Below are positions 17,439-25,442 of a stretch of 64,000 nt of DNA, piece by piece (position 1 is the first letter of the stretch; each line of letters starts with the position of its first letter). Made by a program: the position numbers and the translations under genes. The notes beneath the pieces are model-generated. The model saw nothing but the letters and a program-made list of their open reading frames with translations, was not told the origin of the DNA and did not search any database. Origin of the DNA: Pseudomonas fluorescens (GTDB lineage: Bacteria > Pseudomonadota > Gammaproteobacteria > Pseudomonadales > Pseudomonadaceae). Location of the stretch: contig NZ_CP015225.1 of NCBI RefSeq assembly GCF_001623525.1, positions 2,852,001-2,916,000 on the forward strand. Reading direction: 5' to 3'.

Positions 17439-17668
17439 GACGACGATACCGGCTCAGTGCTGCGTGCCTGGTACGTGGCGCTCACCGCGCCATGCCGAGC
17501 GCGACCAACGATAGGTGAAGTGGTACTATCTCGCGCGTCAGCCACTTCAAGACAGCGCCGTAAAGCCGCCGACCGAAGCTGCCCTCGACCTGAAACGTTT
17601 ACCCGACCGGGCCTGTCAGATGCGCTGACCGGCCAGCCCGCAGCGAACATTCATTGGCTCCATCCGCT

Positions 17669-18562
17669 ATGTACGCCAGCCTCAAGTCATTCATCACCTG
17701 GCCTCCCTCCCGAGAAAACGCCCGTCGCTTCACATTATTATTGTGTATCTGCTCGACCCTCGGCTGCCTGCTGGCCTACCTGTTCGCCTACACGGTGCCG
17801 TTGAGCCTGCTGGTACTGAATGTCGCGGCCATGACCTGTGTGGCGATCCACCATCGATTGTCACGCAAATCCATCAAGTTCCAGCCTCAGGAACTGGCCG
17901 ACCGGTTGCTTGAGGTCCAGGAAAACGAGCGCCATCGCCTCAGCCGCGAATTGCACGACGACATTGGCCAGTTGCTGACCGCAGCGAAGCTGCAAGGCGA
18001 ATGGCTCAAGCGGCGGATGCCGGAAGAACTGCAAGGCCAATGCGCGCTACTCTGCGAGACCCTGGACGAAACCCTCAACAAGGTTCGCGACGTATCGGCG
18101 ATCCTCAACCCCCGGCAACTGGCCAGCCTCGGACTGGAAGCCAGCCTGCGGGCGCACCTGCTCAAGACGCTGGCCAATGCCCCGGTGAAGTGGAGCCTCG
18201 ATTGCCAACAGCGCATGGCAGGCATCCCGGAGGAAATGTCGGTCGCGGTGTTCCGGATCACCCAGGAAGCGGTCACCAACATCTTGCGTCATGCCCGGGC
18301 GACGAATCTGCTGGTACGCTTGCAACGCCTGCCTGACGGCCTGAGCCTGCTGATCAGCGACGATGGCCAGGGATTTGTCCCGGCCACCCACCCCGCTCGC
18401 GAAGGCCAACGGGGCATGGCCGGCATGTCGGAGCGGGTCGAACAGTTGGGCGGCACCCTCAAGGTCATCAGCGAGGCCGGCAAGGGCACGCACATCGAAG
18501 CACGCTTTCCCTGGGCGCCGCGAGCCCTGGAACGAGCCAGTAAGAATAAGGTTCTCCTTTGA
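17669..18562 (+). CDS. Membrane histidine kinase, NarX/DegS type (HisKA_3)
   Basis: The 297-residue sensor kinase has two hydrophobic segments (about residues 20-60) with almost no periplasmic loop, then the HisKA_3 dimerisation helix NERHRLSRELHDDIGQLL with His96, and a HATPase_c domain with FRITQEAVTNILRHARAT (N-box), SDDGQGF (G1) and GQRGMAGMSERV (G2). With no sensory domain it may read membrane state or a partner protein. It overlaps the next regulator gene by four bases and pairs with it. ATG 17669 lacks an obvious ribosome site; the start is uncertain. Confidence 0.88.
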   Translation: MYASLKSFITWPPSRENARRFTLLLCICSTLGCLLAYLFAYTVPLSLLVLNVAAMTCVAIHHRLSRKSIKFQPQELADRLLEVQENERHRLSRELHDDIGQLLTAAKLQGEWLKRRMPEELQGQCALLCETLDETLNKVRDVSAILNPRQLASLGLEASLRAHLLKTLANAPVKWSLDCQQRMAGIPEEMSVAVFRITQEAVTNILRHARATNLLVRLQRLPDGLSLLISDDGQGFVPATHPAREGQRGMAGMSERVEQLGGTLKVISEAGKGTHIEARFPWAPRALERASKNKVLL

Positions 18563-19218
18563 TTTGTAATTTGCTCCTGGTCGATGACCACTCCCTGATC
18601 AGGGCCGGCGTGCGCGCGCTGGTCATGGATATCCCGGGCTATGCCGTCATTGGTGAAGCCAGCGATGGCACGCGATTGGTCGAACTGGTCGAACGGTTGA
18701 ACCCCGATATCGTGCTGCTGGACATTTCCATGAAGGACACCTGCGGCCTGGACGCCTTGCAACAGCTCAAGCGGGTGCGTCCCCACAGCAAGGTGCTGAT
18801 CCTGTCCATGCATACGGATCCGGCGCTGATCATGCAGGCGCTGGAATCCGGAGCCCATGGCTATTTGCTCAAGGACACCACCGCCAATGAGCTGAAACAC
18901 GCCTTGGAGGCGCTGCGCAACAACGAACGCTACCTGAGCCCGGCCATCGCCCATACCGTGATCAACCAGGCGCTGACCCGCGTCCAGAAGCATCAGTCGG
19001 ACCCCGCCCGGACTCATAACCTGACGGCACGCCAGCTGGAAATACTGCGGCTGATCGTGCGCGGCAAGTCCACCCGGGAAATAGCCAACGGCCTGAACCT
19101 GAGCATCAAGACCGTGGAAACCCACCGGGCGCAAATCATGAAGCGCCTGCAGATCCATGACGTGGCCGGCCTTGTGCTGTTCGCGGTTCGCGAACAGATC
19201 ATCAGCCTGGACGATTGA
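18559..19218 (+). CDS. NarL/FixJ-family response regulator
   Basis: The 219-residue protein has a receiver (LLVDDHSLIRAGVRAL, acceptor Asp55 in VLLDISM, LSMHTD, and GYLLKD) and a LuxR-type helix-turn-helix (LTARQLEILRLIVRGKSTREIANGLNLSIKTVETHRAQIMKRL in outline). The likely start is TTG at 18559, with AAGG seven bases upstream and a four-base overlap with the kinase stop, which indicates translational coupling. Targets are unknown. Its 3' end overlaps the convergent lipid kinase gene by 17 bases. Confidence 0.9.
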   Translation: MICNLLLVDDHSLIRAGVRALVMDIPGYAVIGEASDGTRLVELVERLNPDIVLLDISMKDTCGLDALQQLKRVRPHSKVLILSMHTDPALIMQALESGAHGYLLKDTTANELKHALEALRNNERYLSPAIAHTVINQALTRVQKHQSDPARTHNLTARQLEILRLIVRGKSTREIANGLNLSIKTVETHRAQIMKRLQIHDVAGLVLFAVREQIISLDD

Positions 19219-20119
19219 GCGCCGTCGCGCCACCCAACAGCGGCGAATCGGACGGCAGGTGCACGTTCAGTGCTTTTGGGCGGACAGTGAAACGCAGGGC
19301 GTCTACCTGCAACGGCTCGCCATCGAGATTGATATCCAGGCCTTGCGCGACCTTGATCTCCACCCATGGCAAGCGCGCGCGGACAAACATGTTGTCGATG
19401 CCCAGGCCACCCGCCAGCAAGTCCTTCAACGTACTGACCACCTCCTGAGGCGCCGGCAAGATGCTGATGTCCAGCAACCCATCATCGGCCAACGCCTGCG
19501 GGCACAGCACGTGGCCACCCCCCGCCTGGCGGCCATTGCCGATGCCCAGCGCGAGCAAATCGCCCTGCCAGTGGAAATCGGGGCCCTGCAACTCACCATA
19601 GGCGGCACTCAGCTCACTGAATCGCGACAGGCCGGTGAACAGGTAGGCCGCGCCTCCCAGGACTTTCTTGAGATCCTCGGAAGTGTTCGCCGTCACCTGG
19701 CTGCCAAAACCGCCGGTGGCCATGTTCAGGAAAATCCGACCGCAGACGTCCCCCACATCCACGGCCTGCGGCGCAACGTCGAGCAAATCCAGGGCCTGCG
19801 CAGGCTCCAACGGAACGCCAGCCGCCCGGGCGAAATCGTTGGCAGTGCCCAGCGGCAGCAGTACCAGGCTGGCTTCACTCGCATGGAGGACGATCGCTTC
19901 GGCGATATCACGCAAGGTCCCATCACCGCCGCCGGCGATCAGTCGCGTATAACCGGCCTGCAGCGCCTCATCGACGCATCGTTGGGCATCACCGGCCTCC
20001 CAGGTCAACCGTACCGCCAGGTCCCAGCCCTGCTCGCGCTTGAGCATCACTGCCGTGCGAACCTCTTCGTTGAGCGCTTGCTTGCCATGCAAAATCAACA
20101 GCGCCTTGCCTTTGCTCAT
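19202..20119 (-). CDS. yegS: YegS-like lipid kinase
   Basis: The 305-residue protein has the diacylglycerol/sphingosine kinase catalytic signature: AGGGDGTLRDIAEAIV for ATP binding and LPLGTANDFARAAGVP. The C-terminal domain has NMATGGFGSQV and LDINLDGEPLQ. YegS is a cytoplasmic enzyme that phosphorylates lipids such as phosphatidylglycerol in vitro. I chose ATG 20119 because ACGGAGAC lies upstream; ATG 20134 would add five residues. Length matches E. coli YegS. Confidence 0.93.
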   Translation of the reverse strand: MSKGKALLILHGKQALNEEVRTAVMLKREQGWDLAVRLTWEAGDAQRCVDEALQAGYTRLIAGGGDGTLRDIAEAIVLHASEASLVLLPLGTANDFARAAGVPLEPAQALDLLDVAPQAVDVGDVCGRIFLNMATGGFGSQVTANTSEDLKKVLGGAAYLFTGLSRFSELSAAYGELQGPDFHWQGDLLALGIGNGRQAGGGHVLCPQALADDGLLDISILPAPQEVVSTLKDLLAGGLGIDNMFVRARLPWVEIKVAQGLDINLDGEPLQVDALRFTVRPKALNVHLPSDSPLLGGATALNRPG

Positions 20120-20390
20120 CGTTGTCTCCGTCATTGGAAGGTTCAGGAAATGGGACCGCTCATTCGAGCGAAAAAGCCCGAAACATCTCAATTTATTAAA
20201 AAAGCAGGAAGGCTTGCCCCCCGGGAAAAACCCGCAGGGCAGCTCGTTCGACCGGGACGTCTTGATTCGAAGAGTTTTCTTACACGATCTGGCGAATCAG
20301 CTCAATTGACCCTCTAGCGGTATTGAGACACCTTGGCCTTCTGTTTTGCTGGAACGCTAAAACCCTCTTCACACAAGGAAGCACTTACCC
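20120..20390. other. Intergenic region between yegS and small-protein locus
   Basis: This region contains an A-rich stretch near 20190-20210 and a weak hairpin around 20218-20240 (CCCCGGG/CCCGCAGGG). I see no supported gene or recognised element. Confidence 0.5.
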
Positions 20391-20474
20391 ATGGATGGAT
20401 ACGTCACGGCCCGCTGGGGCCGGATCAGTCGTTTGAACAGTTATGGCCAAGGGGATGAACCGTCCCATGCATAA
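20391..20474 (+). CDS. Possible 27-codon leader ORF
   Basis: ATG at 20391 is preceded by AAGGAAG at good spacing. The 27 codons end in TAA whose bases overlap the ATG of the next reading frame (ATGCATAA at 20467-20474). Product begins MDGYVTARWGRIS. The strong ribosome site and overlap suggest translational coupling to the following gene, but homologues were not checked. Confidence 0.4.
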   Translation: MDGYVTARWGRISRLNSYGQGDEPSHA

Positions 20475-20775
20475 CCGTGAATACAAGCTGTTGCCCCAGC
20501 AGCGCGCGCCCCTTGGAAGCGCGCGGGCCAATACTCAGAACGCATGCAAAAGTTGCAGTAATCCCGTTGGAGGAATTGATTTGGAACCGCGCGTCGTTGA
20601 ACTGGAAACCCACCTCAAATACATCCGCAAAGACATGGATGAAATTCGCACCGACGTAAAGGTGATCCGCCACAGGCTGGCCTATTCGGCCGGCGCTGCA
20701 GCGGTGGTGCTCGGTCTGCTGGGCTGGATTGCGAACAATCGATTCGACCAGGTGGTGATGCTGCTCACACGATGA
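20467..20775 (+). CDS. Small membrane-anchored protein, function unknown
   Basis: The 102-residue product ends with a coiled-coil-like stretch (LETHLKYIRKDMDEIRTDVKVIRHRLA) and one membrane helix (AAAVVLGLLGWIANN), the layout of hemolysin-XhlA-type proteins. The start is unsure: ATG 20443 and ATG 20467 lack a clear ribosome site of their own, while TTG 20581 has GGAGGA six bases upstream and would give a 64-residue protein holding only the coiled coil and helix. I list the ATG that overlaps the leader ORF. It is convergent with moeA. Confidence 0.55.
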   Translation: MHNREYKLLPQQRAPLGSARANTQNACKSCSNPVGGIDLEPRVVELETHLKYIRKDMDEIRTDVKVIRHRLAYSAGAAAVVLGLLGWIANNRFDQVVMLLTR

Positions 20776-20834
20776 AGGTGAGACGCGTGAAGGCCCGAGG
20801 ATCCGGCTCGGGCCGCAGGACACCTGCCACGGTG

Positions 20835-22022
20835 CTAACCCAGGACTTCGCTCAAGGGAATGAAACCCACCTCATCGCCCTCCACCAGCGTCCGTCCCTC
20901 GAGCACTTCGACCAACCCTTCGGCCCAGGCGGCGCTGCGAAGGACACCCGAGCTTTGATTCCGGTAGATGATCGCTCGACCATTCTCCATGCGGCCTCGC
21001 AAGTATTCTCGTCGACTGCCAGCCTTCGGCCAGGCGAAACCGGCCGGCACCTTGAACATGAGCGGCGCCACCGACTTAACGCCCTGGCGTCTTAGCAGGT
21101 AGGGCCGTGCCAGCAGTGCGAAAGTCACGAGGGTCGAGGCAGGGTTTCCAGGCAGGCCTATGACCGGCACCCCACGGTAATGCCCGAACGTCAGCGGCTT
21201 ACCCGGCTTGATGGCGAGTTTCCATAGCGCCAGCTCGCCGTCCTCGCGCAAGGCGATGCCCAGGAAATCCGCCTCCCCCACCGATACTCCACCGGTGGAC
21301 AGGATCAGATCGACATCAGACAACCGTGCCAGGCGCTCGCGGGTGGCCGATAAATCGTCGGGCAAGATACCCGCGTCAATCACTTCACAACCCATGCATT
21401 GCAGCCAGCCACACAGCAGCACGCGGTTGCTGTTATAGATCTGGCCTGGGCCCAACGCCTGACCGGGCTCGACCAGCTCATCCCCCGTGGACAGGACTGC
21501 GACGCGAACTTTGCGCACCACTTCCAGCGAGGCACAGCCCAAGGAGGCTGCCAGCCCCAGCTCGATCGGCCCCAGGCGCGTACCGGCAGAAAGCACCTGC
21601 TCGCCGACGGTGGTCTCCTGTCCCTGGGGGCGAATGTTCTGCCCGCTGACCATGGGCTCGGTAAACCGCACCCGCTGGTCGTCTTCAACCACGGCATTTT
21701 CCTGCATCTCGACGCAATCGGCGCCAGCAGGGACTGGCGCCCCAGTGAAGATCCGCGCACACGTGCCAACCGCCAGCGGCTCCGGGGCCTGCCCGGCAAA
21801 AATCCGCTGGCTGACCGTCAGCGGCTCGCCGCTCCAGTCAGCCAACCGCAAGGCATAGCCGTCCATAGCACTGTTGGGCCATGGCGGCAAATCAAGGGTC
21901 GACACCAGATCCTCGGCGAGCACTCGCCCTAGCGCCGCGGCCAAAGGCAAATGCTCGCGCTGGACAATCGGCGTGGCCGCCGCCATCTCGAGCAGTCGCT
22001 CCAACGCGACCTCAACAGCCAT
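20835..22022 (-). CDS. moeA: Molybdopterin molybdenumtransferase MoeA
   Basis: The 395-residue enzyme inserts molybdate into adenylylated molybdopterin. Motifs in order are DLPPWPNSAMDGYALR, RIFTGAPVPAGADCVEMQEN, RPQGQE, VAVLSTGDEL, LSTGGVSVGEADF and GLPGNPASTLVTF, followed by the C-terminal domain IV. I chose ATG 22022; a GTG at 22061 would overlap the moaB stop and add 13 residues but has only a distant AGG. It follows moaB in the same operon. Confidence 0.94.
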   Translation of the reverse strand: MAVEVALERLLEMAAATPIVQREHLPLAAALGRVLAEDLVSTLDLPPWPNSAMDGYALRLADWSGEPLTVSQRIFAGQAPEPLAVGTCARIFTGAPVPAGADCVEMQENAVVEDDQRVRFTEPMVSGQNIRPQGQETTVGEQVLSAGTRLGPIELGLAASLGCASLEVVRKVRVAVLSTGDELVEPGQALGPGQIYNSNRVLLCGWLQCMGCEVIDAGILPDDLSATRERLARLSDVDLILSTGGVSVGEADFLGIALREDGELALWKLAIKPGKPLTFGHYRGVPVIGLPGNPASTLVTFALLARPYLLRRQGVKSVAPLMFKVPAGFAWPKAGSRREYLRGRMENGRAIIYRNQSSGVLRSAAWAEGLVEVLEGRTLVEGDEVGFIPLSEVLG

Positions 22023-22044
22023 CAAGGCCCCGGCCTTGCCCGGT

Positions 22045-22584
22045 TTACCCACGGGATTCACAAGGCGCTGCCTGTTTCAAATGAGCCACGAAGTTGCACG
22101 GCCGATGCCGCACATCCAGCTGTTCGGCCAGGATGCCATCCCATCCGGTACGCACCGCGTTGGTCGAACCCGGCAGGCAACACACTAGCGTGCCATTGGC
22201 CAGGCCTGCCAGCGCGCGGGACTGCACGGTGGAAGTGCCGATGTCGGCCACGGATATCTGTCGAAACAACTCGCCAAAGCCATCGACCTGCTTGTCCAGC
22301 AGGCACGTGACGGCTTCCGGCGTGCTGTCACGTCCCGTGAAACCGGTGCCGCCAGTGATCAGCACCACCTGCACCACGTCTTCGGCAATCCAGGTCGCGA
22401 CTTGCGCACGGATCTTGTACAAATCATCTTTGAGCAGGACCCGCTGCGCCAGGTTGTGGCCGGCCGCCGTGAGCCGATCGACGAAGACCTGCCCGGACGT
22501 ATCGGTTTCCAGGGTACGAGTATCACTGACAGTCAGCACCGCGATATTGAGCGGCACAAAAGGTACATCAGCCTTGGCTTTCAT
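22045..22584 (-). CDS. moaB: Molybdenum cofactor biosynthesis protein MoaB
   Basis: The 179-residue MogA/MoaB-type protein adenylylates molybdopterin before metal insertion. Seen are VLTVSDTRTLETDTSGQ, LITGGTGFTGRDSTPEAV and LPGSTNAVRTGWDGIL, the MoCF-binding motifs. It lies 22 bases upstream of moeA, and mobA is divergent, making a compact molybdenum cofactor locus. Confidence 0.93.
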   Translation of the reverse strand: MKAKADVPFVPLNIAVLTVSDTRTLETDTSGQVFVDRLTAAGHNLAQRVLLKDDLYKIRAQVATWIAEDVVQVVLITGGTGFTGRDSTPEAVTCLLDKQVDGFGELFRQISVADIGTSTVQSRALAGLANGTLVCCLPGSTNAVRTGWDGILAEQLDVRHRPCNFVAHLKQAAPCESRG

Positions 22585-22662
22585 AGGCGCGTCCAGTTGT
22601 GAAGGAAACAGCCCGGTGTTATATCACAGCGCTTCATTTTTGCGCCCGTGCGGAGACACGCC

Positions 22663-23265
22663 ATGACCTCGATTACGCCGCTGCCATCCTGCTCCATTCT
22701 GCTCTTGGCGGGTGGCCGCGGGCAACGCATGGGCGGTCAGGACAAAGGCCTGGTGCAGTGGCAAGGCGAACCGCTGATTGCCCATATCCATCGCCAGACC
22801 CGCGCCCTGAGCGATGACCTGATCATTTCCTGCAACCGTAATGCGCAACGTTATGCACCCTATGCCGATCAGTTGGTGCATGACGAGCAAGGCGACTTTC
22901 CCGGGCCATTGGCGGGCATCCGGGCAGGTCTCAAGGCTGCGAGGCACCCGTATTTGCTGGTGCTGCCGTGCGACGTGCCGCAGATCGACGCAGGCCTGCT
23001 CGACAACATGCGCAGGACGGCCAGCCAGCACCCCGGCCAGCCATTGATGGTGCGGCACGGCGAGCATTGGGAACCGCTGCTGTGTGTCATCCCGTTGGCC
23101 CTGGCAGCGAGCTTCGAAAAAGCCTGGAGCGACGGCGAACGCAGCCCCGGTCGGGTTATGCGCGCGTTGCACGCCGTTGCCTTGCAATGCCCTGCCGACG
23201 ACCCACGGCTGGCCAATCTGAACACCCCAGAGTTACTGGCCCGACATAAAGGCGTGTCAGATTGA
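22663..23265 (+). CDS. mobA: Molybdenum cofactor guanylyltransferase MobA
   Basis: The 200-residue enzyme attaches GMP to molybdopterin to make the bis-MGD cofactor. The nucleotide-binding signature [20 protein letters not shown], then [12 protein letters not shown] and [11 protein letters not shown] are all present. The ATG at 22663 follows GGAGACACGCC. It is divergent from moaB-moeA. Confidence 0.95.
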   Translation: MTSITPLPSCSILLLAGGRGQRMGGQDKGLVQWQGEPLIAHIHRQTRALSDDLIISCNRNAQRYAPYADQLVHDEQGDFPGPLAGIRAGLKAARHPYLLVLPCDVPQIDAGLLDNMRRTASQHPGQPLMVRHGEHWEPLLCVIPLALAASFEKAWSDGERSPGRVMRALHAVALQCPADDPRLANLNTPELLARHKGVSD

Positions 23266-23340
23266 CACTAGCCAGGAACTTGCGCGCAATGTATACGTCT
23301 GAAGGTCAGTAACTTGAAGAATCCATTTCGGAGAAACACC

Positions 23341-23562
23341 ATGACACAACGGACCCTCGCCACGTTCATGCTCGCTCTGGGCCTCGCCACCCTTGCCGGG
23401 TGCGCTTCGCCAACAGTGATCACCTTGAATGACGGTCGCGAAATCCAGGCCGTCGATACCCCTCATTACGATGAAGAAAGCGGCTTCTACGAATTCGAGC
23501 AACTGGATGGCAAGCAGACTCGCGTGAACAAGGATCAGGTTCGTACCGTTAAAGACCTGTAA
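23341..23562 (+). CDS. YgdI/YgdR-family lipoprotein
   Basis: The 73-residue protein has a lipoprotein signal peptide with lipobox LAGC (Cys about position 20), followed by the YgdI/YgdR SH3-like domain VITLNDGREIQAVDTPHYDEESGFYEFEQLDGKQTRVNKDQV in outline. It should be lipid-anchored in the envelope. Function of the family is unknown. GGAGAAACACC precedes the ATG and a terminator follows. Confidence 0.92.
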   Translation: MTQRTLATFMLALGLATLAGCASPTVITLNDGREIQAVDTPHYDEESGFYEFEQLDGKQTRVNKDQVRTVKDL

Positions 23563-23586
23563 TCTTCAGCGCTACCGCCAGATACG

Positions 23587-23615
23587 AAAAGCCCGCAACA
23601 TTTGCGGGCTTTTTT
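23587..23615. terminator. Bidirectional terminator after lipoprotein gene
   Basis: AAAAGCCCGCAA pairs with TTGCGGGCTTTT, followed by a T-run on the plus strand. It can also end the convergent pseudouridine synthase transcript. Confidence 0.9.
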
Positions 23616-23640
23616 ATGCCTGGTCGGAAACCAGGGGGCA

Positions 23641-24531
23641 CTACCACTGCAATATGATCTCGCTCTGAAATACACGTTCCTGGCCGGTGATCGGGTCGAT
23701 GAAACGCAGCCCTTGCGCCAGTAGCTTGAGCGGGTTGGCGTAGTCATCCTCGGCGTCCCGAAGCACATCAGGATAAAACGGATCATTGCAGATCCCCGCC
23801 CCAAGGGCATTCATGTGAACCCGCAACTGGTGTTTCTTGCCCGTGACCGGATACAAGCCATAGCGCCACAACTCGCCGTTCCTTTCCAGCACTTCGATGG
23901 CCGTTTCGGTATTGGGCTCGCCCGGTCCTTCCTGCATCCGAAAGAACGGCTCACCATCGATCATCCGGCTTCTATGCACCCGGGGAAAGGTCAACCCAGG
24001 CAACGCGCGGGCAATGGCCTGGTAGCGCTTCTCGATCTGCCGTGTCGGGAACAACGACTGATACACCGAACGGGTGTGCGGGTTGGCCGAGAACAACACC
24101 AGCCCGGCCGTGTGCCGGTCGATGCGGTGCAAGGGCACCAGATGCGGGTTGTCCAGGCGCCGGATCAGCCGTCGCAACAAGGTTTGCTCGACGTATTCGC
24201 CCGCCGGAGTGACAGGCAGAAAATGCGGTTTGTCTGCCACCACCAAGTGCTCGTCGGCATACAGGATCGACTCCACCACCGGGATCGGCTTCTCGTCGGG
24301 CACTTCACGGAAGTAGTGGATGCGCAGGCCTTCACGGTATGGCAGGTCGACCTGGATGGCCTTGCCCTCCCCGTCCAATACCCGACCCCGAGCGATCCGG
24401 TCCAGCCACTGCTCGCGACTGATGGCGCTGAAATGCTCACACAGGCACTCCAGCACCGTCTGCCAGGAACCGGGCGGCAGGTACAGCGTACTGGCCTGAT
24501 GATGAGCGGCGGAAAACGATGAACCGGACAT
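23641..24531 (-). CDS. RluA-family pseudouridine synthase
   Basis: The 296-residue protein has the catalytic motif LVPLHRIDRHTAGLVLFS with the essential aspartate and ends with YPVTGKKHQLRVHMNALG, as in RluA-type enzymes that isomerise uridine in rRNA or tRNA. An S4-like N-terminal part (LDRIARGRVLDGEGKAI) precedes. The target base cannot be read from sequence. It is convergent with the lipoprotein gene. Confidence 0.9.
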   Translation of the reverse strand: MSGSSFSAAHHQASTLYLPPGSWQTVLECLCEHFSAISREQWLDRIARGRVLDGEGKAIQVDLPYREGLRIHYFREVPDEKPIPVVESILYADEHLVVADKPHFLPVTPAGEYVEQTLLRRLIRRLDNPHLVPLHRIDRHTAGLVLFSANPHTRSVYQSLFPTRQIEKRYQAIARALPGLTFPRVHRSRMIDGEPFFRMQEGPGEPNTETAIEVLERNGELWRYGLYPVTGKKHQLRVHMNALGAGICNDPFYPDVLRDAEDDYANPLKLLAQGLRFIDPITGQERVFQSEIILQW

Positions 24532-24603
24532 TGAAAACTCTTAGGCATTTTTTGCGAGGCAGTATTATCCGACAGTCGCACAGGCCAGCCCAGCAATGAT
24601 TGC

Positions 24604-24924
24604 TCACGTGGTGACCGACGTCGATTTTGCCGCAGCTTCGGTGAACTCTTTCAACCAGCGCAGCACTTCTACCGCCTCCCAGCGACCTGGATCATACAAC
24701 GCGTACAACAGGCCCTGGTAACCCACCACATCCAGCTGTTTGTGATAGCCGGCACGCTGGAACAACGCTTCAATCTCGGCGAAACAGGTGTTGAAATGCA
24801 GTTTATTGAAGGGCGTCTTGCCTTCGGTAACCAAGCCATCCAGGCGCAGTTCCAGGACTGCCTCGCGCACAACGTCCGCGGACATCCTGTTCACGCTGCT
24901 TTTCAGTTGTTCGACATTGACCAA
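24604..24924 (-). CDS. Unknown protein preceded by a LexA box
   Basis: I do not recognise a named family for this 106-residue cytoplasmic protein. It has no signal or membrane segment and reads as a mixed alpha protein (VREAVLELRLDGLVTEGKTPFNKLHFNTCFAEIEALFQRAGYHKQLDVVGYQGLLYALY in part). The likely start is TTG 24924, with GGAG eleven bases upstream; ATG 24885 is an alternative. A consensus LexA box lies 19 bases upstream of the TTG, so it should be induced by DNA damage. Confidence 0.75.
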   Translation of the reverse strand: MVNVEQLKSSVNRMSADVVREAVLELRLDGLVTEGKTPFNKLHFNTCFAEIEALFQRAGYHKQLDVVGYQGLLYALYDPGRWEAVEVLRWLKEFTEAAAKSTSVTT

Positions 24925-24943
24925 GGGGATGCACTCCAGATAA

Positions 24944-24959
24944 CTGTATGCACATACAG
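24944..24959. promoter_or_regulatory. LexA (SOS) box
   Basis: CTGTATGCACATACAG is a fully symmetric CTGT-N8-ACAG site. TTGGCG lies 17 bases before TTACTG on the minus strand as a possible promoter overlapped by the box. Confidence 0.85.
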
Positions 24960-25016
24960 TAACCGAAGCACGATACTTTCGCCAACCGCAGTATCAGGAA
25001 CTGACAGATGAACTGC

Positions 25017-25253
25017 TCAACCGAGAAACTTCACGATCTGTTCGGCCTCGAAGGGCCAGTCCAGCTCGGCACCGGTATCCAGCCTGCGCAGCACGGGAAT
25101 ACGCAGCCCATAACTGTCCACCCAGGCTTCGCGTTCTGAAATGTCCACCAGCTCCACCAACAATCCATGTTCGACGAGAGGCATCAGTTCAGCTTCGGCT
25201 ACTTCGCAAAGATGACACCCCAGGGTGCCGAACAACTGGCATTCAGGAAGCAT
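25017..25253 (-). CDS. Glutaredoxin-like protein (DUF836)
   Basis: The 78-residue protein has the CXXC pair in LFGTLGCHLCEVAEAEL and the thioredoxin-fold remainder VDISEREAWVDSYGLRIPVLRR with the cis-proline in IPV. It matches the DUF836 glutaredoxin-like family of unknown redox partner. ATG 25253 is chosen; a TTG at 25268 is possible and neither has a strong ribosome site. It lies upstream of the LexA-box gene on the same strand. Confidence 0.88.
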   Translation of the reverse strand: MLPECQLFGTLGCHLCEVAEAELMPLVEHGLLVELVDISEREAWVDSYGLRIPVLRRLDTGAELDWPFEAEQIVKFLG

Positions 25254-25442
25254 GGCGGGTAGACCCAAAAAAGATAGACGGTCATTCTAGGCCCGACCCG
25301 GGAAACCGTCGAGTCGCTGGCTCGCTTCAAGGTGTTTCGGTAAAACGCTGATGCAAATCACTGAACGTCAATGCCTTTCCAGCGACGCTTGTCGCATTTT
25401 CCCCTCTACGCTGTGCGTTGTAGCCTTGAAACGGAGTTCCCC

